Shown here piece after piece: positions 39,035 through 47,769 of a stretch of DNA of 64,000 nucleotides. The notes below the pieces were generated by a model, which did not search any database, was not told the origin of the DNA, and saw only the letters and a program-made list of their open reading frames with translations. Position 1 is the first letter of the stretch, and each line of letters starts with the position of its first letter. Origin of the DNA: Roseovarius sp. MMSF_3359 (GTDB lineage Bacteria > Pseudomonadota > Alphaproteobacteria > Rhodobacterales > Rhodobacteraceae); contig NZ_JASHJC010000012.1 of NCBI RefSeq assembly GCF_030733385.1, positions 1-64,000 of the forward strand. The letters are read 5' to 3'. A program made the translations under genes and the position numbers.

Positions 39035-39636
39035 AGAAGAAAAAGGTTTTCTGCGTTGGGTTTCACAAAACCGGTACGTCATCTCTGGGCGTCGCCTTGG
39101 AGGCGTTGGGCTATTCGGTCGCCAGTTTCCGCCCGTTTCAGCAGATGGCCAATAGCGACCATGTCGAATTGCACGAGGTCGAAGCACTGGCCCTCGAAGT
39201 GGCGGCGCAGCACGATGCTGCAAAAGACAGCCCATGGCCCATCCTCTATGAGATGCTTGATGCGTCCTTCCCCGGCAGCAAGTTTATCCATATCCAGCGA
39301 AACCGCGACAAGTGGATTGCCAGTGCTGTATCGGATTTCGGCACCCATCCCAATGCGATCCGGCAACTGATTTATGGCTCGTCGCATCCCGGCGGCAACG
39401 AGGCGGCCTGGTTGGAACGCTACGACCGGCATAATCGTGAGGTCAAAGAGTACTTTGCAGGCCGCGATGCCGATTTCATCTCGCTGGACCTCGATGCAGG
39501 CGAAGTCAATTGGGAGAATGTGTGTGGCTTTTTGGGCGAACCGGTCCCGAACGTGTCATGGCCTCACGCCAACCAGCGTTTTGCGAAGAGCAGTAAGAAG
39601 TTTTACTACAAGTTGGCGCAGAAACTCGGGTTTTGA
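39031..39636 (+). CDS. Sulfotransferase-family protein, TTG start
   Basis: A 201-residue protein beginning MKKKKVFCVGFHKTGTSSLG, which carries the GxxKTGTSS loop for PAPS, and FIHIQRNRDKWIASAVSDF as the second binding region. TTG 39031 is chosen because GAGGAGGTAG (39017-39026) is well spaced and the codon overlaps the GT61 stop (TTGA), so the two genes are translationally coupled. It may sulfate the glycan built by its partner; this is inference. Confidence 0.85.
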   Translation: MKKKKVFCVGFHKTGTSSLGVALEALGYSVASFRPFQQMANSDHVELHEVEALALEVAAQHDAAKDSPWPILYEMLDASFPGSKFIHIQRNRDKWIASAVSDFGTHPNAIRQLIYGSSHPGGNEAAWLERYDRHNREVKEYFAGRDADFISLDLDAGEVNWENVCGFLGEPVPNVSWPHANQRFAKSSKKFYYKLAQKLGF

Positions 39637-39669
39637 CGACGCTGCCGCAGGGGCGGGACGACCGGCCTT

Positions 39670-40659
39670 TTAGCCATCTTGGGGCGAAACAGGCGTGTCG
39701 CGCTCCATACCCAGGCCATGCACGTCGATGACATCGAGGATCGTCTGACCCAGTTGATTGAAACGGTCGACCGGGAACTTGTCCATGTTGAGGCCAAGGC
39801 GCCCGAGGCCCAGGGTGCAGTAAAGCCCCATCTCAAATGGGCTCAGGCCAAGTGCTGCGCGATACCGGGCGAGAAGGTCGGCGGTCAGTTTTGACTGCTT
39901 GCCATACACGGTCGTGCAGAACCGCACGAGGTCGATGCACGGATAGCCGTCAAGCGCGGAGCCGCGCCAGTCAATCACGAAGAAGTCGCCAAAAAAGGAG
40001 CCTGGCCTCAAGATGCTGCCCCGCTCGAAAAGCACGTTCCCGGTCCAGAAGTCGCCATGCTCCACGGTGGTGAAGATCATCTGCGGCGCCTTCGAAAACC
40101 GGTCTAGATAAGCCTCGGCGTGGCGCCGTAGGGCAGGGGAGATTTCACTGTTTTCGCAAAGGGCCTTCAGGGGCGTGGTGAGATAGGTTGAAAGGTCGCT
40201 GAGGTCGTGTCGCTCCGTCTTTGTCTGCAGCGCCAGCGACGAAAGCCAAGATGAGACATGTGGCCCGTAAAACCGCTTCTGCTTGAAGCGGATCAGGCGC
40301 GAGGAAGAGAGCGGTGCAAGCCTCCGGAAGGCTGCATATGTCTGCTGATCATGTGTCCCCTCATGGACCGGCTGGGCGATATGATGGCCCACGTCCCGGT
40401 CAACGCGCTGCACGATGGTCTTTGCTTTGCTGACGTCTTCCCCAACCACGTTCGGAAACTGCGGATTGGATACCAGGAGGACGATATCGTCCTCCCGCTT
40501 GCGGCCATCCACGAAAAAGGCCAGCGATGCATCCGCGATATCTGCCTTGCCGGTCGGGCGCGGCACTCCGCGGGTGGAGGCGGCATCGAGGGCGTTGTCT
40601 GTCGCGGAAGAGATCATCTCGACAATATCGAAGACATATTCTTCAACAGGCTTCAGCAT
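39670..40659 (-). CDS. APH-like small-molecule or sugar kinase
   Basis: A 329-residue protein of the phosphotransferase (APH/choline kinase) superfamily. VEHGDFWTGNVLFERG holds the catalytic HGDxxxxN loop and FFVIDWRGSALDGYPCIDLVRF the metal-binding IDW motif. Antibiotic resistance should not be inferred; in this neighbourhood a glycan or lipid precursor is as likely. Its start overlaps the end of the methyltransferase gene by 17 bases, so both come from one transcript. Confidence 0.84.
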   Translation of the reverse strand: MLKPVEEYVFDIVEMISSATDNALDAASTRGVPRPTGKADIADASLAFFVDGRKREDDIVLLVSNPQFPNVVGEDVSKAKTIVQRVDRDVGHHIAQPVHEGTHDQQTYAAFRRLAPLSSSRLIRFKQKRFYGPHVSSWLSSLALQTKTERHDLSDLSTYLTTPLKALCENSEISPALRRHAEAYLDRFSKAPQMIFTTVEHGDFWTGNVLFERGSILRPGSFFGDFFVIDWRGSALDGYPCIDLVRFCTTVYGKQSKLTADLLARYRAALGLSPFEMGLYCTLGLGRLGLNMDKFPVDRFNQLGQTILDVIDVHGLGMERDTPVSPQDG

Positions 40660-41611
40660 ACTTTTTCGCCTTCTTCGACCGAGAAACGAGGGAATTGGTC
40701 GTCAAGTCGAATGCTCGCGCAGGAAGGCGCAATGACAGCCTGTCTTTTCTGGCCAGGCTCTCCGTGACGCCCTGCGGAAGGTTGTTCGCAGAGAAACCGG
40801 CAAAATCGCCCAGGTATTCTGGAAACCGCGCATCCGGAAAGGCCAGAATGCGTTGGTTGTCATCGAACCCGGCATCCTTGAGGATTGCCTCCAACCCGTT
40901 CCAGGAATGCAGGTACCCGGTCGTGCGCCCCAGCCTGGCCTTGTGCCGGATGCGTTTCTGATATCCCCTGGGCAGCAGGCTGCCGAACCGAACGCCCAGA
41001 TGTTCATCCCGGCTTCCCAGGATGTATTTCAGCGACAAGCGGTTCTTGGTGCTCAAATAAAGACGCCCGCCGGGTTTCAGCACGCGGTAGATCTCACCGA
41101 TATACTTGCGATGGAAATCGGCGGGGTCCATTTCGGTTCGTCCGGCGCACCATTCGAGGACATAGTTGCAAAAGACGACGTCAAAGCTCTCGTCGTCATA
41201 GGGCAGTTGACCGCTCGCACCACCGGTCGAGATATCGACATTCTCAAGGCCCTCCTCATCGCACCAGATCCGCGAAAAAGCGGCCTGAAGCGGCACCACT
41301 TCGATTGCCGAAACGCTCTTGGAACGCTGCGCGATGATGCGGATATGCTGACCCAGGCTGCTACCGATTTCGAGGACATCATCGGTGTCGCGGATGCCAA
41401 CGGCATCGAGGTAGGACATCCGTTTTGCATCCGTCAGGTAAGTCAGGTGATGGTTGTGCTTTTCAAGCGCCGCAACACATCCGATTGCCTTGGCATCTTT
41501 GATGATGCTTTCGAGCTTTTCATTGGCCTCCGGTTCCTCATGACTGCTCTGGTCAGCCAAAATACGTACGCCGTTTTGATACTCGAACTCAGTGGTTCCG
41601 GTCTTGCTCAT
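40643..41611 (-). CDS. Class I SAM-dependent methyltransferase
   Basis: A 322-residue protein with a Rossmann-type methyltransferase core: DDVLEIGSSLGQHIRI (motif I), SAIEVVPLQA, GQLPYDDESFDVVFCNYVLEW (motif II to III) and IYRVLKPGGRLYLSTKN. It has an extended N-terminal section and a basic C-terminus (SRSKKAKKYAEAC). Acceptor unknown. First gene of a two-gene leftward unit with the APH-like kinase, near a glycosyltransferase and sulfotransferase. Confidence 0.88.
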   Translation of the reverse strand: MSKTGTTEFEYQNGVRILADQSSHEEPEANEKLESIIKDAKAIGCVAALEKHNHHLTYLTDAKRMSYLDAVGIRDTDDVLEIGSSLGQHIRIIAQRSKSVSAIEVVPLQAAFSRIWCDEEGLENVDISTGGASGQLPYDDESFDVVFCNYVLEWCAGRTEMDPADFHRKYIGEIYRVLKPGGRLYLSTKNRLSLKYILGSRDEHLGVRFGSLLPRGYQKRIRHKARLGRTTGYLHSWNGLEAILKDAGFDDNQRILAFPDARFPEYLGDFAGFSANNLPQGVTESLARKDRLSLRLPARAFDLTTNSLVSRSKKAKKYAEAC

Positions 41612-41894
41612 GGGGCCTCACTTGCTTTTCTACGCTTCATATCGCCGAGAATTTCTTTGAAAGCAAATTATGTCGAGAGTGAAGCCAACATGTGGTGCCA
41701 CTTTGAACTAGCGTAGAGCAAATGCATTCGTGCCCTTCGCCAAAGAAACTACTCCGTTACAGAGATCGAAATCAAACTGGTCGCGGGCGATGATGTGTCC
41801 TGCCCAACAAAAGCCATGCCGGACAACCGATGGCAGTAATGCCATCAATCGAGATGACCTGACCGTAACCAAAACTATGCTTCGGATGTTTAAG

Positions 41895-41970
41895 TGGTGC
41901 CCGGGGGCGGAATCGAACCACCGACACGAGGATTTTCAATCCACTGCTCTACCCCTGAGCTACCCGGGCA
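41895..41970 (-). tRNA. tRNA-Phe (anticodon GAA)
   Basis: The minus strand folds as a tRNA of 76 bases including an encoded CCA: acceptor TGCCCGG/CCGGGCA, D-arm AGCTCAGGGGTAGAGC, anticodon loop TTGAAAA giving GAA, and T-arm GGTGGTTCGATTCC. One T-T mismatch appears in the anticodon stem at the second pair. It is transcribed away from yacG, its 3' end facing the glycan cassette. Confidence 0.95.
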
Positions 41971-42047
41971 CGGGGAACGCTTCGGCGTTCGGGTGCAGGC
42001 GTTCTAGGCGAGGTGGGGCAGGGTGTCCAGAGGGATTGATAACTTTT

Positions 42048-42230
42048 TCAATGGGGTTTGGGCGGGTGTTGCGTTAGCTGCTCAAATGCCTCTTGTGCGT
42101 CCTCCGGATCCTGGCACGGCACGGCATAATCGCCTTTGAGCCACTTGCCGAGATCAATGTCCGCGCAGCGTTTCGAGCAAAACGGGCGATAGGCGGCAAT
42201 CGTCTCTTTTTCGCAAATGGGACAGCTCAT
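42048..42230 (-). CDS. yacG: YacG family zinc-binding DNA gyrase inhibitor
   Basis: A 60-residue protein with four Cys ligands in CPIC (3, 6) and FCSKRC (18, 22), the YacG zinc motif, and an acidic C-terminus. E. coli YacG binds GyrB and blocks supercoiling; a similar role is assumed. The start overlaps the stop of the RNase E/G gene by 4 bases in the unit infA-maf-RNase-yacG. Confidence 0.93.
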   Translation of the reverse strand: MSCPICEKETIAAYRPFCSKRCADIDLGKWLKGDYAVPCQDPEDAQEAFEQLTQHPPKPH

Positions 42231-43252
42231 GTGATGATCTCGCTCAGGGCCACGCGGTCGCGTTTGCGTTGCAGTTCAAAATGGCCCAGGGGGGTCCAGC
42301 CGACAAGGGCGGTTTCGACCTGATCGGCCCGGAAGGCCGCCCGCAGGGTTGTTTCAAACTGGCGGCGGTCTTTCTTGTTCATCGGCGCCAGGTCGAGGGT
42401 GATTTGCCCCCCGATACCACGCAGGCGAAGCTGCCGGGGCAATTCGCGTGCGGCGGCGAGGTTGGCCTTGAGCCCTGCGGCGGGTGAGGTGTCTGCACCG
42501 GTGTTCACGTCCACGGCCGTCAGGGCACGGGTCGGCTCCACATAGATGGAGGCCCCGCCGGGCAGCGGAGCCTTGACGTCGCGCAGCATGTCGATCTGAT
42601 CGAGCACGCCAAGATCGGCGAAGGAGGCGGCATCGCTGTTGACGTCCGCGGGTTCCACCCATTCCCGCCAGGCCAGCGTATGCGGGCCATCGCCATCAAG
42701 GAGTTTTTCGGGGGCTGTGCCGGTCGCGTCGCCGGTAACGGTGGCAGCAAGGTCGCGCATCTGGGCGATGTCCTGGGCGATGTCGTCCGCATCGGCGTCG
42801 GCGCAGGAGGAGCGCAGGATGAGGCCCATCGCGTTGCCTGCCATCTCTTCATGGGCGATTTCCAGCAACCTGTCGCGGAGATCATCGTCCTTGATGGCGC
42901 GCGAGACGTTGATGCCGGGGGCGGAGGGGGTGATGATCGCGTAGCGGCTTTTGAACAGGAGCTTTTGCGTCACGGGCATGGCCTTGCCGGGTTCGGCAAA
43001 GCCGGTCACCTGGACCAACAGGGTATCACCGGGAGCCAACCCCTTGACCTGACGCAGAAACCCGGTGCCATCGGGGGTGTTGACGAACATCCCGCCCTGA
43101 CCCTTGATCGGGCGGCCTGCCGTGGCGCGGTAGATGGTGCCGGGGGCAGGGGCGTCGGTTTCAAGCAGCAGGTCATCAAGGCGGCCATCCACCAGAAGTG
43201 CGGCGGCCTCGTTGCCGTTCAATTCCCCCAAAGCGATGATGCGGCCCTTCAT
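42227..43252 (-). CDS. Ribonuclease E/G family protein, short form
   Basis: A 341-residue single-strand endoribonuclease relative. It keeps an N-terminal S1-like portion, the DNase I-like catalytic core with [10 protein letters not shown] (first catalytic Asp) and QITLDLAPM (second Asp), and ends shortly after. RNase G is near 490 residues, so the Zn-link CPxCxG motif and the dimerisation domain are absent. Such short forms may be usual in Rhodobacterales. Coupled to maf upstream and yacG downstream by 4-base overlaps. Confidence 0.88.
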   Translation of the reverse strand: MKGRIIALGELNGNEAAALLVDGRLDDLLLETDAPAPGTIYRATAGRPIKGQGGMFVNTPDGTGFLRQVKGLAPGDTLLVQVTGFAEPGKAMPVTQKLLFKSRYAIITPSAPGINVSRAIKDDDLRDRLLEIAHEEMAGNAMGLILRSSCADADADDIAQDIAQMRDLAATVTGDATGTAPEKLLDGDGPHTLAWREWVEPADVNSDAASFADLGVLDQIDMLRDVKAPLPGGASIYVEPTRALTAVDVNTGADTSPAAGLKANLAAARELPRQLRLRGIGGQITLDLAPMNKKDRRQFETTLRAAFRADQVETALVGWTPLGHFELQRKRDRVALSEIIT

Positions 43253-43827
43253 GCGGTGTCCTTGTAGAGAGGGTAACCCGCCGCCCGGAGCAGATTGGCG
43301 GTTTCCGCCAGGGGCAGACCGACGACGGCTGTGAATGATCCTTCGATCCAGGGGATCAGCGCGCCTGCGGGCCCCTGGATGCCGTAGCCCCCCGCTTTAC
43401 CCTGCCAATCATTGCTTGCGAGGTAGGCGTTCAACTCTTCGTCCGAGAGCCGCTTCATCTTGACGGCTGTCACCACGTCGCGTTCCCAGATCTGATCGCC
43501 CTGGCGGACGGCGACGGCGGTCATCACCCGGTGACGCCGCCCCGAGAGCGCGAGAAGGAATTCCGCCGCTTCGCCCTCGTTTTCCGGCTTCCCAAGGATG
43601 CGCCGTCCAAGGGCCACGGTCGTGTCCGCCGACAGGACAATGTCGTCAGGTTCTGCGGTGACAGCCCATGCCTTTTCCCGCGCCATGCGGATGCAATAGG
43701 GGCGGGGCAGTTCGGCTTTCGCGGGGGTCTCATCAATCTCGGGTGGGCGGATGTCATCCGCCACGATCCCAAGCTGCGCCAGCAATTCACGGCGCCGCGG
43801 GCTGCCTGACCCGAGGATCAGGCGCAT
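43249..43827 (-). CDS. maf: Maf family nucleotide pyrophosphatase
   Basis: A 192-residue Maf protein that hydrolyses non-canonical or regular nucleoside triphosphates. [14 protein letters not shown] is the conserved N-terminus, [16 protein letters not shown] the catalytic block and [28 protein letters not shown] the C-terminal signature. Start 43827 gives the usual N-terminus; an ATG at 43848 would add seven residues. Linked to both flanking housekeeping genes. Confidence 0.93.
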   Translation of the reverse strand: MRLILGSGSPRRRELLAQLGIVADDIRPPEIDETPAKAELPRPYCIRMAREKAWAVTAEPDDIVLSADTTVALGRRILGKPENEGEAAEFLLALSGRRHRVMTAVAVRQGDQIWERDVVTAVKMKRLSDEELNAYLASNDWQGKAGGYGIQGPAGALIPWIEGSFTAVVGLPLAETANLLRAAGYPLYKDTA

Positions 43828-43894
43828 GTTTTTGTCTGAATGTCGCATCTTACCTGGGGTCTGCTTGCCACGTCACCGGATGCGGACATTGCGC

Positions 43895-44113
43895 TTACTT
43901 GAAGCGATAGTTGATCCGACCCTTGGTCAGATCATAGGGGGTCATCTCGACCTGCACCTTGTCACCTGCGAGAACCCGGATGCGGTTCTTGCGCATTTTG
44001 CCTGCCGTGTGCGCGATGATCTCATGGCCGTTTTCAAGCTCGACCCGAAATGTCGCGTTAGGCAGGAGTTCCTTGACGACACCGGGAAATTCGAGCGTAT
44101 CTTCCTTGGCCAT
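43895..44113 (-). CDS. infA: Translation initiation factor IF-1
   Basis: A 72-residue OB-fold protein with the standard sequence landmarks ([53 protein letters not shown]). It binds the 30S A-site during initiation. Length is exactly the family standard. First gene of the infA-maf-RNase E/G-yacG cluster. Confidence 0.98.
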   Translation of the reverse strand: MAKEDTLEFPGVVKELLPNATFRVELENGHEIIAHTAGKMRKNRIRVLAGDKVQVEMTPYDLTKGRINYRFK

Positions 44114-44197
44114 GGTCTCTCCTACGTTGTGTTTTTCCGCATTGCGGCGGAACGCGCCTCTAAATGGGCCTGTTTGACGTGATTTTCAAGGGGATAA

Positions 44198-45082
44198 TCA
44201 CCCGAGGCGTTCAGATGTGACCTGCGTGTCGCGACCGGACTGCTCGGTCCAGTGGGTACGGTTCAGGACGCGGCCATCAGCCCGGACATGGGCGATGGCA
44301 CCGAGGTCGACCTCGGCATAGGTCCAGCCGGGGGTGTTGAGGGTCCCGAGGCCAAGGATGCCGGTTTCGGGAAAGCCCATATCCGGCGGGCCGAAGATGC
44401 CACCCATGCCGGTATTTATGTCCGCGACGTGATTCCAGGTTGCCGTGCCGACAAGCGAGGCCATGACCGAAACGCATTGGTTTTCCAGCGCGCGGGCCAT
44501 GGCGCCGATCCGCACCCGCCAATAACCCGAAAGCTGCTCGGTGCAGGAGGGGGCCAGGATCAGATCCGCCTCGGACAAGGCACGGCCGAGCAGGGGAAAC
44601 TCGCTGTCATAGCAGGTCAGGATGCCGATTTTGCCGACGCCCGTGTCAAAAAGGCGAAGCGGGCCGCCGGGGACGATCTGCATGGGGCCACGCTCAAAAC
44701 GGGTCATGATCTGCTTGTCCTGAACGCCGCGCCCGCCGGTTGGTGAAAAGAGCCGCGCCCGGTTCACCGGGTAGGGGCCGATGGCCGTGTCAAAAACCGG
44801 TGCGGATCCGGCCAGGATATGGACACCATGTCGTGCAGACAGGTCCGCGTGCAGATCATCCGCGTCGGGGAGCTGCTCGGACACGGCCCGCAGGGAGGCC
44901 GGGAGATCCGCGGCAATCTCGGGACCGGCCAGCATGGCAAGCTCCATCGAGGCATATTCCGGGAAAACCAGCAACTCGGCACCGTTTTGTGCGGCCTCAA
45001 TGACCCAGTTGGAGATCTTGTTGGCGTAGTCCGCCCAGGTCGTGAGGGGATCGAGCGGATAGGCGGCGGTAGCAATTTTCAT
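44198..45082 (-). CDS. Carbon-nitrogen hydrolase (nitrilase superfamily)
   Basis: A 294-residue amidase-type enzyme with the Glu-Lys-Cys triad visible: LLVFPEYASME (Glu), GVQDKQIMTRFE (Lys) and IGILTCYDSEFPLLGRA (Cys). Family members hydrolyse amides, carbamoyl compounds or nitriles, and this branch (MKIATAAYPLDPL start) has no assigned substrate that I know. ATG 45082 opens the domain; the frame upstream adds unrelated residues. Confidence 0.9.
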   Translation of the reverse strand: MKIATAAYPLDPLTTWADYANKISNWVIEAAQNGAELLVFPEYASMELAMLAGPEIAADLPASLRAVSEQLPDADDLHADLSARHGVHILAGSAPVFDTAIGPYPVNRARLFSPTGGRGVQDKQIMTRFERGPMQIVPGGPLRLFDTGVGKIGILTCYDSEFPLLGRALSEADLILAPSCTEQLSGYWRVRIGAMARALENQCVSVMASLVGTATWNHVADINTGMGGIFGPPDMGFPETGILGLGTLNTPGWTYAEVDLGAIAHVRADGRVLNRTHWTEQSGRDTQVTSERLG

Positions 45083-45226
45083 CGAAAAACCAATGGTGAG
45101 TTTTGGGTTGGTGTTATCTACGACCTCCCGCCGGGATTTGTAAGCCCGCATCTACAGCACGAGATGTTGTCAAAAGGAGTTCGCGTTGCTCACGCCTTTT
45201 AGTTTGCATTCAGGCCATGCAGGCCC

Positions 45227-45242
45227 TGGGGGACGTCCCCCA
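45227..45242. repeat. Perfect 16-bp palindrome TGGGGGACGTCCCCCA
   Basis: Sixteen bases equal to their own reverse complement, in a 281-base gap with no convincing gene between the hydrolase start and the GAPDH-type gene. It has no T-run, so it is not a standard terminator. Could be a protein-binding site or a short repeat. Confidence 0.5.
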
Positions 45243-45363
45243 AGACCCCCGGGCGGCGCCGTTGATCTATTGTGTCACATGTGGGGTTTGCGTCCGAGGA
45301 GGAAGCCGGAGGCGGATGACGAGATATCCGGCGTGCGCGATAGCGCACTCAATCTGGTAACAC

Positions 45364-46353
45364 TTATCGATTGCCGATAAGCCGGGCCATATCAAGCATA
45401 CGCTGGGAAAAACCCCATTCATTGTCGTACCAGCCGAACACCCGAAGCAGGCCACCTGTCGAGACGGATGTTTCACGCCCCGACAGGATGATGGATTCCG
45501 GCCGGGCGCGGAGATCGGACGAAACAAGCGGCATGGTCGTCCAGCCAAAAACGTCACTCTGCCGGGCTGCGGTTTGCAGCAACTTGTTCACTGCGGTCTC
45601 GGTGACCGCCTCGCGGGTTTGCAGCGTTAGGTCAATGGCCGACACGCTTGCGGTGGGTACCCGGATGGCGCGGGCTTCGATCCGGCCTTTCAGATGCGGC
45701 AGGACCAGCCCGGTCTGATGCTGGGCGGAGGTGGTCGTCGGCACCATCGACAGGGCGGCGGCGCGCGAGCGTTCCGGGGCATCGCGGGGTTTGTCGATCG
45801 TGGGCTGCGAGCCGGTATAGCAATGCACCGTTGTCATTTGCCCGCTGATGATCCCGTAGGCGTCATCCAGAAGCTTTGCGAGAGGCGCAAGCGCGTTGGT
45901 GGTGCAGGAGGCGTTCGAAATGATCGCCTCATCGCCCAGCTCCGCCTCGTTCGCGCCCATCACCAATGTGATGTCGGCCTCCGCTGAGGGGCCCGAGACC
46001 AGGACCGCCTTGGCGCCAGCGGCCAGGCCGCGCTCGGCCACGGCGCGGGTGCCACCCATGCCGGTGCATTCCAGAACCAGGTCGACATCGGAAAGGTCCA
46101 GCGTGCTGATATCGGCGGCATCGAAAAACGGTATCGTGTGGTCATTGACCGTCAGCGACCGGTCGCCCGCTTTGACCCTGCCTGGAAACGGGCCGAAGAC
46201 ACTGTCGTATTGAAAAAGATAGGCGCAGGTCTCAAGGCTCTCGATCTCGTTGATGAGCACAAGGTCGAAATCCTGGCCGTTCTGCAGCAGGATGCGCAGG
46301 ATGGTACGGCCAATGCGGCCAAAGCCGTTCAGGGCAATCTTGATCTTGGGCAT
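45364..46353 (-). CDS. gap: GAPDH/Epd-family aldehyde phosphate dehydrogenase
   Basis: A 329-residue enzyme with NAD-binding IALNGFGRIGR and the catalytic Cys in SNASCTTN. It is a typical type I GAPDH in length and fold (RVPTASVSAIDL, WYDNEWGFSQRMLD). Two details are unusual: the cofactor loop reads LINE where most GAPDHs have Asp and E. coli Epd has INE, and the second Cys after SCTTN is Ala. It could be erythrose-4-phosphate dehydrogenase-like or a second GAPDH. Confidence 0.88.
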   Translation of the reverse strand: MPKIKIALNGFGRIGRTILRILLQNGQDFDLVLINEIESLETCAYLFQYDSVFGPFPGRVKAGDRSLTVNDHTIPFFDAADISTLDLSDVDLVLECTGMGGTRAVAERGLAAGAKAVLVSGPSAEADITLVMGANEAELGDEAIISNASCTTNALAPLAKLLDDAYGIISGQMTTVHCYTGSQPTIDKPRDAPERSRAAALSMVPTTTSAQHQTGLVLPHLKGRIEARAIRVPTASVSAIDLTLQTREAVTETAVNKLLQTAARQSDVFGWTTMPLVSSDLRARPESIILSGRETSVSTGGLLRVFGWYDNEWGFSQRMLDMARLIGNR

Positions 46354-46521
46354 GAGGCACCTCGGGCAGCTCTTTTATCAATCGCTAGCCCAACGCGACC
46401 CCCGGGGCCAGTGGGGCCATACAATGTAGCCGGCAAGTCGATACAATAATGGACCGGGGCTGTGAGGTGACGCACAGAACCACCCCTCGCCATTGCCCGT
46501 CGATGGGCGTAAAGGGAAGGC

Positions 46522-47754
46522 ATGACCAAGACCGTTCCTCTTGCCGAGGCGCGCAACCTGCCGCTCTGGCGTCGCCCGATCACGCTGCTGTTCCTCATGG
46601 CCGCGGCGATGCCGGTGGCTTTTTCCACATGGTCGGCGCTTCTGAACAACTTTGTCATCGAGGCGGCCGATTTCGATGGCTCCGACATCGGGTGGCTGCA
46701 TACGGTGCGGGAGATCCCGGGCTTCTTTGCCATTGGCGTCATCGCGATCATCATCTTCATGCGCGAGCAGGTGCTTGGGCTGGTCTCGCTGATGCTCCTT
46801 GGGGTGGCGACGGCGGTGACGGCCTGGTTTCCGTCGCTGGGCGGTATCCTGACGATCACGATGCTCAGTTCCATCGGGTTTCATTACTACGAGACAGTCA
46901 ACCAGTCGCTGCAACTGCAATGGCTCGACAAGGCGCGGGCACCCAAGGTGCTTGGCTGGCTGGTTGCCGCAGGATCAGCCGCAACGCTGGTCGCCTATGG
47001 GCTTATCGTCCTGACCTGGGAGACGCTGGGGCTCACATATAACACCGTCTACATGGTCGCGGGCGGCTTCACCGCACTCGTCGCCCTTTTCGCCTTCTTC
47101 GCCTATCCGCAGTTCGAGGCACCCAACCCGCAGATCAAGAAGATGATCCTGCGCCGTCGCTATTGGCTCTATTATGCGCTGCAGTTCATGGCGGGCGCCC
47201 GGCGGCAGATTTTCATCGTCTTCGCAGGCTTCATGATGGTCGAAAAGTTCGGCTTTGAGGTGCATGAGGTCACGGCGCTTTTCATGATCAACCTGGTGGC
47301 AAACATGATCTTTGCCCCGATGGTGGGGCGGGCGGTGTTTGGCTTTGGCGAACGGAACGTCCTGATCTTCGAATATGTCGGGCTGGTCATCGTGTTTCTC
47401 CTCTATGGCGGGATCTACTATTTCGGCTGGGGGGTCCTTCTGGCGGCAATCCTCTACGTGGTCGATCACCTGCTGTTTTCCATGGCGCTGGCGCTCAAGA
47501 CCTATTTCCAGAAGATTGCCGATCCGGGCGATATCGCACCCACGGCGGCGGTGGCCTTCACCATCAACCACATTGCCGCGGTTTTCCTGCCCGCGCTTCT
47601 GGGCTATCTCTGGCTGGTCTCACCGGCGGCGGTGTTCCTGCTGGCGGCGGGGATGTCGTCGGTGTCGCTGCTGCTGGCCTTCCTGATCCCGCGTCACCCC
47701 GAAAAGGGAAACGAGACCATTTTTGCCCGCTTCGCCCCGGCACCCGCGGAATAA
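46522..47754 (+). CDS. MFS transporter
   Basis: A 410-residue membrane protein with about 12 hydrophobic segments. WLHTVREIPGFFAIGVIAIIIFMREQ in the early helices and an unusual FHYYETVNQSLQLQWLDKARAPK motif mid-N-half mark a subfamily I do not recognise. Substrate unknown. It ends 15 bases before prmA on the same strand, so read-through is likely, though no functional link is evident. Confidence 0.85.
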   Translation: MTKTVPLAEARNLPLWRRPITLLFLMAAAMPVAFSTWSALLNNFVIEAADFDGSDIGWLHTVREIPGFFAIGVIAIIIFMREQVLGLVSLMLLGVATAVTAWFPSLGGILTITMLSSIGFHYYETVNQSLQLQWLDKARAPKVLGWLVAAGSAATLVAYGLIVLTWETLGLTYNTVYMVAGGFTALVALFAFFAYPQFEAPNPQIKKMILRRRYWLYYALQFMAGARRQIFIVFAGFMMVEKFGFEVHEVTALFMINLVANMIFAPMVGRAVFGFGERNVLIFEYVGLVIVFLLYGGIYYFGWGVLLAAILYVVDHLLFSMALALKTYFQKIADPGDIAPTAAVAFTINHIAAVFLPALLGYLWLVSPAAVFLLAAGMSSVSLLLAFLIPRHPEKGNETIFARFAPAPAE

Positions 47755-47769
47755 CGCCAAGAGATAACA

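Noticed and set aside
39670..40659. Aminoglycoside resistance gene
   Set aside because: Only the general APH-fold kinase motifs are present; the genetic setting points to glycan or small-molecule metabolism.
37669..41894. Genomic island integrated at tRNA-Phe with flanking direct repeat
   Set aside because: No copy of the tRNA 3' end was found near 37.6 kb and no integrase gene is present; only composition and position hint at acquisition.
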